A stretch of 64,000 nucleotides of DNA from Chelatococcus sp. (GTDB lineage: Bacteria; Pseudomonadota; Alphaproteobacteria; Rhizobiales; Beijerinckiaceae), in assembly GCA_003248805.1 (NCBI GenBank), contig QFQY01000013.1, positions 27,134-91,133 of the forward strand, in the 5' to 3' direction. A program made the translations under genes and the position numbers. This document shows, piece after piece, positions 1 to 8,918 of this stretch. Under the pieces are notes generated by a model. It was not told where the DNA came from, ran no database searches, and saw only the letters and a program-made list of their open reading frames with translations. Each line of letters begins with the position of its first letter. Position 1 is the stretch's first letter.

Positions 1-1268
<1,268 letters not shown>

Positions 1269-1315
1269 CGCGGCGACCTCCGTTCCTGTGTTGTCGCAAG
1301 CGCAGCACAACGCAA

Positions 1316-1340
1316 AAACCCCGGCGCAAGGCCGGGGTTT
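1316..1340 (-). terminator. Intrinsic terminator-like hairpin in the purA leader
   Basis: Perfect 10-bp stem (AAACCCCGGC / GCCGGGGTTT) with a 5-nt loop. Read on the minus strand it is followed by five T. It lies about 45 nt upstream of the purA ATG, and no minus-strand gene lies directly upstream because the next gene is divergent. It could be an attenuator in the purA leader or the old terminator of a gene once located there. The structure is clear; its role is inferred. Confidence 0.6.
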
Positions 1341-1502
1341 CGCGTGAGGTCCTTGCAGGTCCTAATCCTCCAATCGCGCGCCGAGGTCAAGCCGACTTAT
1401 GGTGCGGCGGCTGAGCGCAGCGAGAGGCAGCCCCTCGAAAATGCCGGTTGTCCGGATCGGTTTCGAGCGATAGGCCGGCAGCGGCAGGCAGGATGACGAA
1501 CC

Positions 1503-2087
1503 ATGAAACCGATCGCGATCTCGACCCTGACGATCTGTGGGATCGAGGAGTTGCCGGACCAGGGCGGGCGTGGCGTCACGCATGTGCTCTCGCTGCTCGA
1601 CCCCGAGCTGCCGGATCTCGCTTCCTTCTCGGCCTATGGCGCGCATGAACGCACCGAGCTGCGCTTCCACGACGTGATCGACCCGGCCGAGGGCAAGGTC
1701 CACCCGACGGAGGCGCATGTCGCCGAGATCCTGCACTTCGGCGAAAGTCTGCGCGAGAGCGCTCAGAGCCGGGCCGGCGGGCATCTCCTGGTGCATTGCC
1801 ATATGGGCATTTCGCGCTCGACGGCGGCGATGCTCGCGCTGATGGCGCAGGTCCATGCCGACGAGGCCGAGGATGCGCTCTTCGCGCGGCTGCGCGGCAT
1901 CCGGCCGCAAGCCTGGCCCAATTCGGTGATGATCGGTTTCGCGGATGCGCAGCTCGGCCGGCGCGGCCGGCTGACCGAGGCCCTGCGCCGGCATTACGGC
2001 CACCAGCTCCAGGCCCAGCCGCGCTATCGGGACTGGATGGCCGGCCTCGGCAGGCAGGCCGAGGTCGCGATGGCGGTTCACGGCTGA
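1503..2087 (+). CDS. Tyrosine/dual-specificity phosphatase-like protein
   Basis: A 194-residue soluble protein with the Cys-X5-Arg phosphatase loop HCHMGISRS (Cys99, Arg105), as in the protein tyrosine phosphatase superfamily. Asp60 in HDVID is a possible general acid upstream of the loop. The domain covers nearly the whole protein, and no signal peptide or membrane segment is seen. It is divergent from purA and stands alone, with about 150 bp before the next gene. The substrate cannot be told from sequence: phosphotyrosine protein, phosphoinositide or another phosphate ester are all possible. The ATG at 1503 begins the conserved region; an overlapping earlier ATG is in another frame. Confidence 0.8.
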   Translation: MKPIAISTLTICGIEELPDQGGRGVTHVLSLLDPELPDLASFSAYGAHERTELRFHDVIDPAEGKVHPTEAHVAEILHFGESLRESAQSRAGGHLLVHCHMGISRSTAAMLALMAQVHADEAEDALFARLRGIRPQAWPNSVMIGFADAQLGRRGRLTEALRRHYGHQLQAQPRYRDWMAGLGRQAEVAMAVHG

Positions 2088-2236
2088 GCGGGCGCCGGCA
2101 TGGCCGCCCTGCAAGAACCGCGCGGTACGAACGTGCCGGGACGGCCTAATGACGAGGGCGCGCGGCATGCGCCGGCTTTTCGCATCCGCGCGCAAGTCGC
2201 ATTCGCGCGCGAGAGTTCAGGGGGACCGAAGCGATC

Positions 2237-3448
2237 ATGACGACCAAGCTCGACGACTGGCTCGGCCAGCATCACGCCGAATTCACCGCCATCCGGCGCG
2301 ACATCCACGCCCATCCCGAGCTCGGCCTCGAGGAGACGCGGACCGCCGCGCTCGTCGCCGCCAAGCTCAGGGAATGGGGCGTCGAGGTCACGGAGAATGT
2401 CGGCAAGACCGGCGTCGTGGGCGTCATCAAGGGGCGCAGGGCCGGCCAGCGCGCCATCGGGTTGCGCGCCGACATGGACTGCCTCGCGCTCGAGGAGATG
2501 ACCGGCCTGCCCCACGCCTCGCAGAACCCGGGCAAGATGCACGCCTGCGGTCATGACGGCCACACCACCATGCTGCTCGGCGCGGCGCGCTATCTCGCCG
2601 AAAATCCGGATTTCGCCGGCAATGTCGTGCTGATCTTCCAGCCGGCGGAGGAGGGGCGCGGCGGCGCCAACGCCATGCTCGCGGACGGCCTGTTCGACCG
2701 CTTCCCCTGCGACGCGATCTACGGGCTGCACAACACGCCGGGCATGCCGGTGGGCCATTTCGGCACCACGGTCGGTCCGTTCCTGGCCTCGGCCGACAGC
2801 TGGAAGGTGACCTTCCGCGGCGTCGGCGGCCATGGCGGCTCGCAGCCCCACCGCTCGACCGACATCACCTATGCGCAGGCGCAGTTCGTGCTGGGGCTCC
2901 AGGGCATCGTCGGCCGCAACGTCGCGCCGCTCGACACGGCGGTGATCAGCGTCGGCTACATTCATGGCGGCTCGACGGAAGCCGCGAACGTCATTCCCTC
3001 GGAGCTGGTGCTGGGCGGCACGGCGAGGACCTATTCGGCCGAGGTGCGCGACACGATCGAGCGGCGCATCGCCGAGCTCGCGGCCGCGACGGCGCAGGCC
3101 TGGGGCTGCCAGGCCGAGGCGCATTATCATCGCGGCACCAGCCCGCTCATCAACGAGGCCGAGCAGGTCGCGGTCGCGGTCGCGGCCGCGACGGGTGCGG
3201 TCGGGTCCGCGAATGTCGACGGCAAGCTGCGCCCCGGCACGGGCGGCGAGGATTTCGCCGAGATGATGCTGGTGCGCCCCGGCGCCTTCATGCGCATCGG
3301 CAACGGCGTCGCGGCGGATGGCAGCTTCGTCGGGCTGCATACGCCGCTCTACGACTTCAACGACGCGATCATCCCCGACGGCGTGCGCTACTGGGTCGGT
3401 CTCGTGCAGGAAGAGCTGGGGCTGGGCGAGAAGGCGCAGGCCGCCTGA
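2237..3448 (+). CDS. M20 family amidohydrolase (hippurate hydrolase-like)
   Basis: 403-residue metal-dependent amidohydrolase of peptidase family M20D (hippurate hydrolase, N-acyl amino acid hydrolase and IAA-amino acid hydrolase group). Visible motifs are HPELG (residues 26-30), RADMD (77-81), the metal site HACGHDGHT (102-110) and QPAEEG (135-140) with the catalytic Glu. Length matches the family. It should cleave an N-acyl amino acid in the cytosol; the exact acyl group is not predictable. A purine-rich AGGGGGA lies about 12 nt before the ATG. About 165 bp separate it from lpdA, so co-transcription is uncertain. Confidence 0.88.
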   Translation: MTTKLDDWLGQHHAEFTAIRRDIHAHPELGLEETRTAALVAAKLREWGVEVTENVGKTGVVGVIKGRRAGQRAIGLRADMDCLALEEMTGLPHASQNPGKMHACGHDGHTTMLLGAARYLAENPDFAGNVVLIFQPAEEGRGGANAMLADGLFDRFPCDAIYGLHNTPGMPVGHFGTTVGPFLASADSWKVTFRGVGGHGGSQPHRSTDITYAQAQFVLGLQGIVGRNVAPLDTAVISVGYIHGGSTEAANVIPSELVLGGTARTYSAEVRDTIERRIAELAAATAQAWGCQAEAHYHRGTSPLINEAEQVAVAVAAATGAVGSANVDGKLRPGTGGEDFAEMMLVRPGAFMRIGNGVAADGSFVGLHTPLYDFNDAIIPDGVRYWVGLVQEELGLGEKAQAA

Positions 3449-3612
3449 GACGACCGGCGCGGCGCATTCTCCGGCCGCGCCATTGCCTATCGCTCGGCGG
3501 CGCCCCGCCGAGCCGAAAGCGCGCTGGCGCCGGTTGCGGAACCGATGTATGCCGACGCCCAACGCGGCCGCGGCTTCGCGCGGCCTTTCGAGCCGATCAG
3601 CGGAAGGATGTC

Positions 3613-5013
3613 ATGGCCTACGATCTCGTCGTCATTGGAACCGGCCCCGGTGGCTATGTCTGCGCCATCCGCGCCGCCCAGCTCGGCCTGAAGGTCGCTG
3701 TGGTCGAGAAGCGCAAGACCCATGGCGGCACCTGCCTCAATGTCGGCTGCATCCCGTCCAAGGCGCTGCTCCACGCCTCCGAGATGTTCGACGAGGCCAG
3801 CCACACCTTCCCGAGCCTGGGCGTCTCGGTCGGTACGCCGAAGCTCGATCTCAAGCAGATGATGGTCCACAAGCAGGAGACCATCGACGCCAACGTCAAC
3901 GGCGTCGGCTTCCTGCTGAAGAAGAACAAGATCGAGGCCTTCCTCGGCACGGCCTCCATTCCGGCTGCCGGCAAGGTCGTGGTCACCGCCGAGGACGGCA
4001 AGACGCAGGAACTCGAGACCAAGGCCATCGTCATCGCGACGGGCTCCGAGTCGGCGCCGCTGCCGGGCGTCACGATCGACGAGAAGACCGTCGTGACCTC
4101 GACCGGCGCGCTCGAGCTCTCGGCCGTGCCGAAGGAACTCGTCGTGGTCGGCGCCGGCGTGATCGGCCTCGAGATCGGCTCCGTCTGGAGCCGCCTCGGC
4201 GCCAAGGTCACGGTGGTCGAGTTCCTCGACCGCATCCTGCCCGGCATGGACGGCGAGGTCGCCAAGCAGTTCCAGCGCATCCTCGAGAAGCAGGGCTTCA
4301 CCTTCCAGCTCGGCTCCAAGGTCACCAAGGTCGAGACGGGCAAGACGGGCGGCGCGACCGTCACGGTCGAGCCCTCGGCCGGCGGCGAGGCCAAGACGCT
4401 CTCGGCCGACATCGTGCTGGTCGCGATCGGCCGGCGTCCGAACACCGAGGGGCTCGGTCTCGACAAGGCCGGCGTCGCGCTCGATCGCGGCCGCGTCGTC
4501 ATCGACGACCACTTCAAGACCAATGTCGCCGGCATCTACGCCATCGGCGACGTGGTGCGCGGCCCGATGCTCGCCCACAAGGCCGAGGACGAGGGCATGG
4601 CGGTGGCCGAGATCATCGCCGGCAAGGCCGGCCATGTGAACTACGATGCCATCCCCGGCATCGTCTACACCGCGCCGGAAGTCGCCTCGATCGGCAAGAC
4701 CGAGGAGGAGCTCAAGGCGGCCGGTGTCGCCTACAAGGTCGGCAAGTTCCCCTTCACCGCCAATGGCCGCGCCCGCGCGATCAAGCACACGGACGGATTC
4801 GTGAAGTTCCTCGCGGATGCCGCGGCCGACCGGGTGCTCGGCTGCCACATCATCGGCCCGCATGCCGGCGACCTGATCGCCGAGGTGACGGTGCTGATGG
4901 AGTTCGGCGGTTCCTCGGAGGATCTCGCCCGCACCTGCCATGCGCATCCGACGCTGGCCGAGGCGGTCAAGGAGGCGGCGCTCGCCGTCGACAAGCGCCC
5001 GATCCATATGTGA
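3613..5013 (+). CDS. lpdA: Dihydrolipoyl dehydrogenase (E3)
   Basis: 466-residue FAD disulfide oxidoreductase that reoxidises dihydrolipoamide with NAD+ for 2-oxoacid dehydrogenase complexes or the glycine cleavage system. The N-terminal FAD site GTGPGGYVCAIRA (residues 9-21) is followed by the redox pair Cys41/Cys46 in GGTCLNVGC. The NAD-binding glycine motif GAGVIGLEIG is central, and the C-terminal HAHPTLAE carries the active-site His445-Glu450 pair. AGGATG precedes the ATG closely. No E1 or E2 genes are adjacent, so this is a stand-alone copy; the genome may hold another with sucAB or pdh. The assignment of E3 rather than glutathione or mercuric reductase rests on the cysteine context and the C-terminus. 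Confidence 0.95.
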   Translation: MAYDLVVIGTGPGGYVCAIRAAQLGLKVAVVEKRKTHGGTCLNVGCIPSKALLHASEMFDEASHTFPSLGVSVGTPKLDLKQMMVHKQETIDANVNGVGFLLKKNKIEAFLGTASIPAAGKVVVTAEDGKTQELETKAIVIATGSESAPLPGVTIDEKTVVTSTGALELSAVPKELVVVGAGVIGLEIGSVWSRLGAKVTVVEFLDRILPGMDGEVAKQFQRILEKQGFTFQLGSKVTKVETGKTGGATVTVEPSAGGEAKTLSADIVLVAIGRRPNTEGLGLDKAGVALDRGRVVIDDHFKTNVAGIYAIGDVVRGPMLAHKAEDEGMAVAEIIAGKAGHVNYDAIPGIVYTAPEVASIGKTEEELKAAGVAYKVGKFPFTANGRARAIKHTDGFVKFLADAAADRVLGCHIIGPHAGDLIAEVTVLMEFGGSSEDLARTCHAHPTLAEAVKEAALAVDKRPIHM

Positions 5014-5020
5014 TCGCGGT

Positions 5021-5068
5021 TCGGAGCCGGCGGCTCCGACGTGACTTGGGGCCGCCTTCGGGCGGCCC
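5021..5068 (+). terminator. Two tandem GC hairpins after lpdA
   Basis: First hairpin at 5021-5039 (TCGGAGCC / GGCTCCGA, 3-nt loop). Second at 5049-5068 (GGGCCGCC-TTCG-GGCGGCCC), an 8-bp stem capped by the very stable UUCG tetraloop. No long T tract follows, so termination may be weak or factor-aided. The position just after the lpdA stop supports a 3'-end role. Confidence 0.5.
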
Positions 5069-5187
5069 ATTCGCTCCACGCATCGGCGCATGCCGCATGA
5101 CGCGCGCCGGCGGGGCTGACAAATCCTCCCGCTCGCGACAATAATGCGGTCCATCCTTGGCCGATCGCCTGACTGAAACGATTTAGA

Positions 5188-6027
5188 ATGGCCTATTCCG
5201 CGCAGGTCGACGCGTTTCGCCGCCTTCATGAAGCCGGTTGCTTCGTGATGCCCAATCCGTGGGACGTGGGCTCGGCGCGCTGGCTGCGCGGGCAGGGCTT
5301 CAAGGCGCTGGCGACGACGAGCGCCGGTTTCGCCTTCACGCAAGGGCGCGCCGACCAGGACGTGCCGCGCGACATGATGCTCGCCCATATCGCCGAGATG
5401 GTGCGGGCGGTGCCGGACCTGCCCTTCAACGCGGATTTCGAGAACGGCTATGCCGACACGCCGGACGGTGTCGCGGCCAACGTCAAGCTCTGCGTCGCGA
5501 CGGGCGTCGCCGGCCTCTCGATCGAGGATGCGACGGGGCGCGCGGAGGATCCGCTCTATCCGTTCGAGCTCGCCGTCGAGCGCGTGAAGGCGGCGCGCAA
5601 GGCGATCGACGAGACCGGTTCCGGCGTGGTGCTGACGGCGCGGGCGGAGGCCTTCCTGACGGGGCATCCCGACCCGCTTCCCGAAGTAACCCGCCGGATC
5701 GCCGCTTTCGCCGAGGCGGGAGCCGACGTGCTCTACGCCCCCTGGATCAGGACGCCCGACGATATTCGCGCGGTCGTCCACGCGGCACAGGGCAGGCCGG
5801 TGAACGTCGTGGTCTATGCCGATTTCGGCTTGCGTGTCGCGGATTTCGAGGCTCTCGGCGTGCGCCGCCTCTCGACCGGCGGCGCGTCCGCCCGTTCCGC
5901 CTGGGCCGGCTTCATGGAGTCGTCCCGGCTGATCGCCGAAGAGGGCAGCTTCGCGGGCTTCGACCGGAACGGATTGAGCAAGCCGCTCGAGCCGTTCTTC
6001 TCCGACGACCTGAAGGCGCGTTCGTGA
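5188..6027 (+). CDS. Isocitrate lyase/PEP mutase family protein
   Basis: 279-residue (beta/alpha)8-barrel enzyme of the PEP mutase / methylisocitrate lyase superfamily, which breaks or rearranges C-C or C-P bonds of 2-oxo acids with Mg2+. The metal-binding stretch ADFENGYAD (around residues 79-87) and SIEDATG (around 112-118) are present. The KKCGH loop of true isocitrate lyases is absent, so this is a short family member whose substrate (oxaloacetate-type, methylisocitrate or another) is unknown. It heads a same-strand run: its TGA overlaps the GTG of the next frame by four bases, implying translational coupling. The ATG at 5188 gives the family N-terminus (NPWDVGSARWL starts near residue 24). 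Confidence 0.82.
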   Translation: MAYSAQVDAFRRLHEAGCFVMPNPWDVGSARWLRGQGFKALATTSAGFAFTQGRADQDVPRDMMLAHIAEMVRAVPDLPFNADFENGYADTPDGVAANVKLCVATGVAGLSIEDATGRAEDPLYPFELAVERVKAARKAIDETGSGVVLTARAEAFLTGHPDPLPEVTRRIAAFAEAGADVLYAPWIRTPDDIRAVVHAAQGRPVNVVVYADFGLRVADFEALGVRRLSTGGASARSAWAGFMESSRLIAEEGSFAGFDRNGLSKPLEPFFSDDLKARS

Positions 6028-6341
6028 GCCGCGAGCTCATCATCGCGCCGGCCTGGATCGGTCGCAGCGGGCTCTGGCTGCCCGGACCGAAAGGGCGCCG
6101 GGAGGTCGATGCCGAGGATGTCGGCCTGTCCGAGGAACTCGCCGACCGGCTCGAAGCCTGGATGGACATGTTCGATGCCATCTATGACGAGGACGAGCCG
6201 ACGGCCTCCGCCTTCGCCGACGCCGTCCAGGAGATGGCGTGGCTGGCCGAGGGCGAGGCGATCGCCGTGGCGATGGTCGAGGATCTCGGCGCGGGCTGGA
6301 CCGTAACGCGGGATTTCACGGGGTGGCGGCAGACAGCATGA
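6024..6341 (+). CDS. Small acidic protein of unknown function
   Basis: 105 residues from a GTG start that overlaps the preceding stop (GTGA); its own stop overlaps the next ATG (ATGA). It begins VSRELIIAPAWIGRSG and is rich in Asp/Glu in its middle (DMFDAIYDEDEP), with no signal peptide or membrane segment. I do not recognise a family. The tight coupling on both sides and normal codon use support a real gene that is co-expressed with the PEP mutase-like enzyme and the acetyltransferase. It could be an accessory or regulatory subunit of one of them, which is inference only. Confidence 0.7.
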   Translation: MSRELIIAPAWIGRSGLWLPGPKGRREVDAEDVGLSEELADRLEAWMDMFDAIYDEDEPTASAFADAVQEMAWLAEGEAIAVAMVEDLGAGWTVTRDFTGWRQTA

Positions 6342-7009
6342 GCGAGAGCAATCCGATCTTGAACTGGACGGCCGCGCCGTTTCCGCCCGCTAAGGTGCTG
6401 GAGGGCCATTGGTGCCGGCTGGAGCCGCTCGATCCCGTGCGGCATCTCGACGATATCTGGGCGGCCACCGCCGGCCACGATTCCGTCTGGGACTGGCTGC
6501 CGGCCGAGCCGCCCAAGGACAAGGAGACCTATCGCGCCCTGCTCCAGAGCATGGCCGACAACACGACGATCGTCCCGCTCGCGGTGATCGACAAGGCCGA
6601 CGGCAAGGCCAAGGGCCATCTCTGGATCATGGAGATCCGCCCGGCGCAGGGCGTGTTCGAGGTGGGCTGGATCACCTATTCGCCGAGCCTGCAGCGCACG
6701 CGGGCGGCGACGGAGGCGATCTTCCTGGTCGGCGATTACGGCTTCTCGCTCGGCTACCGGCGCTACGAGTGGAAGTGCAACAACCTCAACGAGCCGTCCA
6801 AGCGCGCCGCGCTGCGCTTCGGCTTCCAGTATGAAGGCCTGTTCCGCCAGCACATGGTGGTCAAGGGGCGCAACCGCGATACGGCCTGGTTCTCGATCCT
6901 CGACAGCGAGTGGCCGGGGATCGCGGCCGGATTCCGGGCCTGGCTCGATCCCGCGAACTTCGACGCCGAGGGCCATCAGAAGACACGGCTCACGACACGC
7001 ACGGCCTGA
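6338..7009 (+). CDS. GNAT family N-acetyltransferase (RimJ/RimL type)
   Basis: 223 residues from the ATG at 6338, which overlaps the upstream stop as ATGA. An in-frame start at 6239 is rejected because it lies inside the coding region of the previous gene. The RimJ/RimL-like fold is seen in the N-terminal EGHWCRLEPL strand, the central FEVGWITYSPSLQRT, and the C-terminal block YEWKCNNLNEPSKRAALRFG (about 147-166), typical of acetyl-CoA-dependent amino-group acetylation of proteins or small amines. The coenzyme A loop is looser than the classic Q-x-x-G-x-G/A. The target is unknown. It is the third gene of the coupled run that starts at 5188. Confidence 0.82.
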   Translation: MSESNPILNWTAAPFPPAKVLEGHWCRLEPLDPVRHLDDIWAATAGHDSVWDWLPAEPPKDKETYRALLQSMADNTTIVPLAVIDKADGKAKGHLWIMEIRPAQGVFEVGWITYSPSLQRTRAATEAIFLVGDYGFSLGYRRYEWKCNNLNEPSKRAALRFGFQYEGLFRQHMVVKGRNRDTAWFSILDSEWPGIAAGFRAWLDPANFDAEGHQKTRLTTRTA

Positions 7010-7048
7010 AGGGGCCGCGAAAACCAACAGAAACAGGGAGAAGACACC

Positions 7049-7795
7049 ATGGCAGGACGTCTCAAGGGCAAGGTCGCGGTCGTCACCGCGGCGGGGCAGG
7101 GTATCGGGCGGGCCATCGCCGAGGCTTTCGTGGCCGAGGGCGCGACCGTCTGGGCGACCGACAAGGATGTCGGCTTCCTCGAGGGCATTCCCAAGGCGAA
7201 GAAGCGCAAGCTCGACGTGCTCTCGACCAAGGCCGTCGACGCTTTCGCGGAGAAGGTCGGCCCCATCGACATCCTCGTCAACGCCGCCGGCTTCGTCCAT
7301 CACGGCACGGTGCTGGAGTGCGACGACAAGGCCTGGGAGTTCTCCTTCGACCTCAACGTCAAGTCGATGCACCGCACGATCAAGGCGTTCCTGCCCGGCA
7401 TGCTGGAGAAGGGCGCGGGGTCCATCGTCAACATCGCCTCGGGTGCCGGCTCGGTGCGCGGCATCCCGAACCGCTATGTCTACGGCGCGACCAAGGCGGC
7501 CGTGATCGGCCTGACCAAGGCCGTGGCGGCGGACTTCATCAAGAAGGGCATCCGCTCCAACGCGATCTGCCCGGGCACGATCCAGTCGCCCTCGCTCGAC
7601 CAGCGCATCAAGGACCTCGCCGTCGCGACGAAGACCACCGAGGCGGCCGCCCGCCAGGCCTTCATCGATCGCCAGCCGATGGGCCGGCTCGGCACGGCCG
7701 AGGAGATCGCCTGGCTCGCGGTCTATCTCGCCTCCGACGAGGCCAGCTACACCACCGGCCAGATCCATCTCGCGGATGGCGGTTTCGCGCTCTGA
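7049..7795 (+). CDS. Short-chain dehydrogenase/reductase
   Basis: 248-residue classical SDR, NAD-dependent by family. It has the nucleotide motif TAAGQGIG (residues 13-20), NAAG (78-81), and the catalytic Ser131 and Tyr145-x3-Lys149 (YGATK). It most resembles the branch containing mammalian BDH2/DHRS6 and bacterial 2-keto-3-deoxy-L-fuconate dehydrogenase, judging by the short D-K-D region after the first fold and the C-terminal ADGGFAL. Context beside sugar-acid dehydrogenases favours a hydroxyacid or deoxy-sugar acid substrate, which is inferred. A GGGAGAAGA Shine-Dalgarno lies before the ATG. Confidence 0.85.
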   Translation: MAGRLKGKVAVVTAAGQGIGRAIAEAFVAEGATVWATDKDVGFLEGIPKAKKRKLDVLSTKAVDAFAEKVGPIDILVNAAGFVHHGTVLECDDKAWEFSFDLNVKSMHRTIKAFLPGMLEKGAGSIVNIASGAGSVRGIPNRYVYGATKAAVIGLTKAVAADFIKKGIRSNAICPGTIQSPSLDQRIKDLAVATKTTEAAARQAFIDRQPMGRLGTAEEIAWLAVYLASDEASYTTGQIHLADGGFAL

Positions 7796-7887
7796 CGGCA
7801 TTGCTGCCGGGCGTGACGCTCACGGCGCGCGCCCGGTCCGGAAGCCGCGGGACAAGCGGACCGGCCGATTGACCAGGGAGAGACGCC

Positions 7888-8877
7888 ATGCATGTTCTCG
7901 TCACCGGCGCAGCCGGCATGATCGGTATCCGTCTCGCCTCGCGGCTGGCGCGAGAGGGGCATGTCGGGGCCCATCCGATCACGCGGATGACGCTGAGCGA
8001 CGTCGTGCCGGCCGTCCTGCCGCCCGACCTCGCCGCCCGTGCCACGGTGCGGGTCGAGGACTTCTCGGATCGGGCCGTGGCGGCGCAACTCGCCGCGCTG
8101 CGGCCGGACCTGATCTTCCATCTCGCCGCGATCATCTCGGGTGAGGCGGAGCGCGATTTCGACAAGGGCTATCGCGTCAATCTCGACGGCACGCGCAACC
8201 TGCTGGAGGCAATCCGGCATGAGGGCGGCGCGGACTACGTGCCGAAGATCGTCTTCTCGAGTTCGACCGCGGTGTTCGGCGCGCCCTTTCCGGCGGCGAT
8301 CCCCGACGAGTTCTTCCACACGCCGTTGTCGAGCTACGGCACGCAGAAGGCGATCGGCGAACTGCTGCTCGCCGACTATTCGCGCCGTGGCCTCGTCGAG
8401 GGCGTTGGCATCCGCTTCCCGTCCATCGCGATCCGGCCGGGCAAGCCCAACGCATCGGCCGGGGGCTTCTTCTCGGCCATCATCCGCGAGCCGCTGCAGG
8501 GCATCGAGGCCACGCTGCCGGTCGGGGAGGACGTGCTCTTCACCCATGCCAGCCCGCGCTCGGCCGTCGGTTTCCTGATCCACGCGGCCGGGCTGAGCCG
8601 CGACGTGCTGGGGCCGCGCATCAATCTCACCATGCCGGGCGTCTGCTGCACGGTGGGCGAGCAGATCGCCGCGCTGCGCCGCGTCGCGGGGGACAAGGCG
8701 GTGGCGCTGATCCGCCGTGGCACGGCCGACCCGACCATGGCGGCGATCGTCGCCGGCTGGCCGACGCGCTTCGATGCCGCGCGCGCGACGGCGCTGGGCT
8801 TCCGCGCCGAACGCGATTTCGACGAGATCATCCGCGTCCATATCGAGGACGATCTCGGCGGGCGCCTGCCCGCCTGA
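7888..8877 (+). CDS. NAD-dependent epimerase/dehydratase, D-erythronate dehydrogenase-like (copy 1)
   Basis: 329-residue extended SDR resembling DenD-type D-erythronate dehydrogenases. It has the Rossmann motif GAAGMIG (7-13), a serine cluster at 124-126 and catalytic Tyr150-x3-Lys154 (SYGTQK). The conserved blocks HLAAIISGEAE, DFDKGYRVNLDGTR and PGKPN are near identical in the next gene, so the two are a tandem duplication. A GGGAGA Shine-Dalgarno precedes the ATG. No kinase or decarboxylase of the known erythronate/threonate pathways is adjacent, so the gene name is withheld. Confidence 0.83.
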   Translation: MHVLVTGAAGMIGIRLASRLAREGHVGAHPITRMTLSDVVPAVLPPDLAARATVRVEDFSDRAVAAQLAALRPDLIFHLAAIISGEAERDFDKGYRVNLDGTRNLLEAIRHEGGADYVPKIVFSSSTAVFGAPFPAAIPDEFFHTPLSSYGTQKAIGELLLADYSRRGLVEGVGIRFPSIAIRPGKPNASAGGFFSAIIREPLQGIEATLPVGEDVLFTHASPRSAVGFLIHAAGLSRDVLGPRINLTMPGVCCTVGEQIAALRRVAGDKAVALIRRGTADPTMAAIVAGWPTRFDAARATALGFRAERDFDEIIRVHIEDDLGGRLPA

Positions 8878-8918
8878 TCTTCCCGTCATCACCAAGAGCA
8901 AAATCAGAGGAAACCCCG

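Noticed and set aside
3318..5781. Long frames of about 600-760 codons on both strands over lpdA
   Set aside because: Low-complexity Arg/Asp-rich translations with no family motif, lying over a clear dihydrolipoyl dehydrogenase gene.
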